The notes under the pieces are model-generated. The model did not search any database. It saw only the letters and a program-made list of their open reading frames with translations, and had not been told where the DNA came from. A DNA stretch of 5,859 nt, from the NCBI GenBank assembly GCA_905236115.1, contig CAJOOL010000261.1:1-5859 (forward strand). Reading direction: 5' to 3'. The position numbers and the translations under genes are program-made. Source of the stretch: an uncultured Endomicrobiia bacterium (lineage in GTDB: Bacteria; Elusimicrobiota; Endomicrobiia; Endomicrobiales; Endomicrobiaceae). Shown piece by piece: positions 4,819 through 5,859 of this stretch. Positions within the stretch are counted from its first letter, which is position 1, and each line of letters begins with the position of its first letter.

Positions 4819-5859
4819 ATGAATAATCTGCTTAAAAAATTAAACCCCGCACAGAAAGAAGCCGTGCTGCATACCGACGGACCTTTAATAATTTTTGCCG
4901 GAGCAGGAACAGGCAAAACCAGAGTAATTACATACAGAATTGCATATCTGTTGCAGCAGGGTGTCCACCCTTACAATATTTTGGCCGTAACATTTACAAA
5001 CAAGGCCGCAAATGAAATGAGAAAAAGGGTAACCGACATTGTCGGAGCTGCATCCGCGGATGCAATAAGAATTTCCACTTTTCATTCTTTCTGTCTGTAT
5101 CTTCTGTCATGTGAAGCGAAAAATTTCGGTATAAATCCTAATTTTATCGTATACGATGCAGGCGAACAGATTAACGTAATAAAAGAATGTATGAAAGAGC
5201 TGAAAATAGACGACAAAAAGTTCAGACCGATATCCATATCAAATAAAATCAGCAGGGCAAAAGACGATTTGACTACACCCGAAGAAATGCTGGCAAACTG
5301 CCGTGCAAAAGGCGATTTTTATAATCAGACTATTTCTTCCGTGTATGAACTGTATCAGAAAAAGCTGGTATCTTACAATGCTCTTGATTTCGGCGATTTG
5401 ATAATGAAGACCATATTCGGCTTACGGAAACATCCCGAAATACTTGAAAAATATCAGGAAAGATTTAAATATATTCTTGTTGACGAGTATCAGGATACAA
5501 ACCACGCTCAGTATATTCTGACAAAAATGCTTGCTGCAAAATATAAAAATATTTGTGTTGTCGGTGATGATGACCAGAGCATTTATTCCTGGCGTGGGGC
5601 TGACATAACAAATATTTTGGACTTTGAAAAAGATTATGCCGATTGCAAAAACGTAAAGCTGGAACAGAATTACAGGTCTACGCCGAAGATTCTTAAAAGA
5701 GCATGGAACGTGATAAAAAATAACGGCGGAAGAGTGTCTAAACAGCTGTGGACGGAAAATAACGATGCCGGCGAGATAAATGTTTTTCAAACTTTTAACG
5801 AAAATGAGGAAGCCGAACGCGTGGTTGACACAATTCTTATTAACAGACAGAAAGGTTAT
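4819..5859 (+). CDS. uvrD: UvrD/PcrA-type ATP-dependent DNA helicase, 5' part
   Basis: Superfamily 1A 3'-5' DNA helicase acting in repair, replication restart and removal of stalled complexes. The frame is open from ATG 4819 to the right edge; 347 residues are visible, about half of a usual 650-750. Motifs in order: Q-motif region LNPAQKEAV (8-16); Walker A AGAGTGKT (27-34, Lys33 for ATP); motif Ia VTFTNKAANEM (57-67); Ib TFHSF (87-91); the ALDFGDL stretch (188-194); Walker B VDEYQDTN (221-228, with DE for Mg and hydrolysis); motif III GDDDQSIYSWRGA (249-261); motif IV LEQNYRS (281-287). Thr replaces the more common Ser in Walker A, a conservative change. All catalytic motifs in the visible part are intact. 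Motifs V and VI and the 2A/2B regions would lie beyond the window. It starts 7 bases after the ThiD2 gene. UvrD, PcrA and the closely related Rep cannot be separated firmly from this half. Confidence 0.93.
   Translation, partial: MNNLLKKLNPAQKEAVLHTDGPLIIFAGAGTGKTRVITYRIAYLLQQGVHPYNILAVTFTNKAANEMRKRVTDIVGAASADAIRISTFHSFCLYLLSCEAKNFGINPNFIVYDAGEQINVIKECMKELKIDDKKFRPISISNKISRAKDDLTTPEEMLANCRAKGDFYNQTISSVYELYQKKLVSYNALDFGDLIMKTIFGLRKHPEILEKYQERFKYILVDEYQDTNHAQYILTKMLAAKYKNICVVGDDDQSIYSWRGADITNILDFEKDYADCKNVKLEQNYRSTPKILKRAWNVIKNNGGRVSKQLWTENNDAGEINVFQTFNENEEAERVVDTILINRQKGY

Noticed and set aside
5422..5790. Minus-strand open frame of 122 codons opposite the helicase gene
   Set aside because: It overlaps helicase motifs II, III and IV, which must be coding on the plus strand, and shows no family features of its own.
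1..5859. tRNA genes, rRNA, CRISPR arrays, insertion sequences, phage or defence genes
   Set aside because: Reading both strands I saw no cloverleaf-like segments, regular direct repeats, terminal inverted repeats flanking a transposase, or typical mobile-element proteins.

Overview
The window is AT-rich (by eye about 35-40% GC), densely coded bacterial chromosome. It holds five protein genes, all of housekeeping or accessory-metabolic character, and no sign of a phage, transposon, CRISPR array or toxin system. The envelope hydrolase is a lipoprotein of the Csd3/MepM type, which fits a diderm (Gram-negative-type) bacterium. The combination of low GC, an AT-rich style and a CimA/ThiD2/UvrD cluster is compatible with an Elusimicrobiota-like (Endomicrobium-type) gut or host-associated lineage. 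That placement is a guess from general impression, not a proof.

Left part (1-1480, plus strand): the 3' two thirds of glutamyl-tRNA synthetase (gltX, cut by the window's left edge), then a 104-base spacer with a perfect 8-bp inverted repeat and a small AGCT-rich microrepeat, then a 109-residue DUF1844 protein with a GTG start and a good Shine-Dalgarno. Middle (1530-2720, minus strand): a lipoprotein M23 metallopeptidase, convergent with the DUF1844 gene. A long-loop inverted repeat lies in the 49-base convergent gap. A 99-base divergent intergenic region (2721-2819) carries candidate promoters for both flanking genes. In each, the -10 box ends 9 bases before the start codon, so both transcripts may be leaderless or nearly so.

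Right part (2820-5859, plus strand): a probable operon of citramalate synthase (cimA), a stand-alone ThiD2-type thiamine protein and a UvrD/PcrA helicase (cut by the right edge), with gaps of 18 and 7 bases. CimA makes (R)-citramalate from pyruvate and acetyl-CoA for threonine-independent isoleucine synthesis. ThiD2 domains act in supply of the thiamine pyrimidine. The downstream isoleucine enzyme acetohydroxyacid synthase needs thiamine diphosphate, so pairing the first two genes makes metabolic sense; the helicase gene probably just shares the transcript.

I found no convincing undescribed system. The points most worth following are the paired near-leaderless promoters, the stand-alone ThiD2 protein with a visible internal duplication, the HxD variant of the M23 active site, and the palindromic repeat after gltX.
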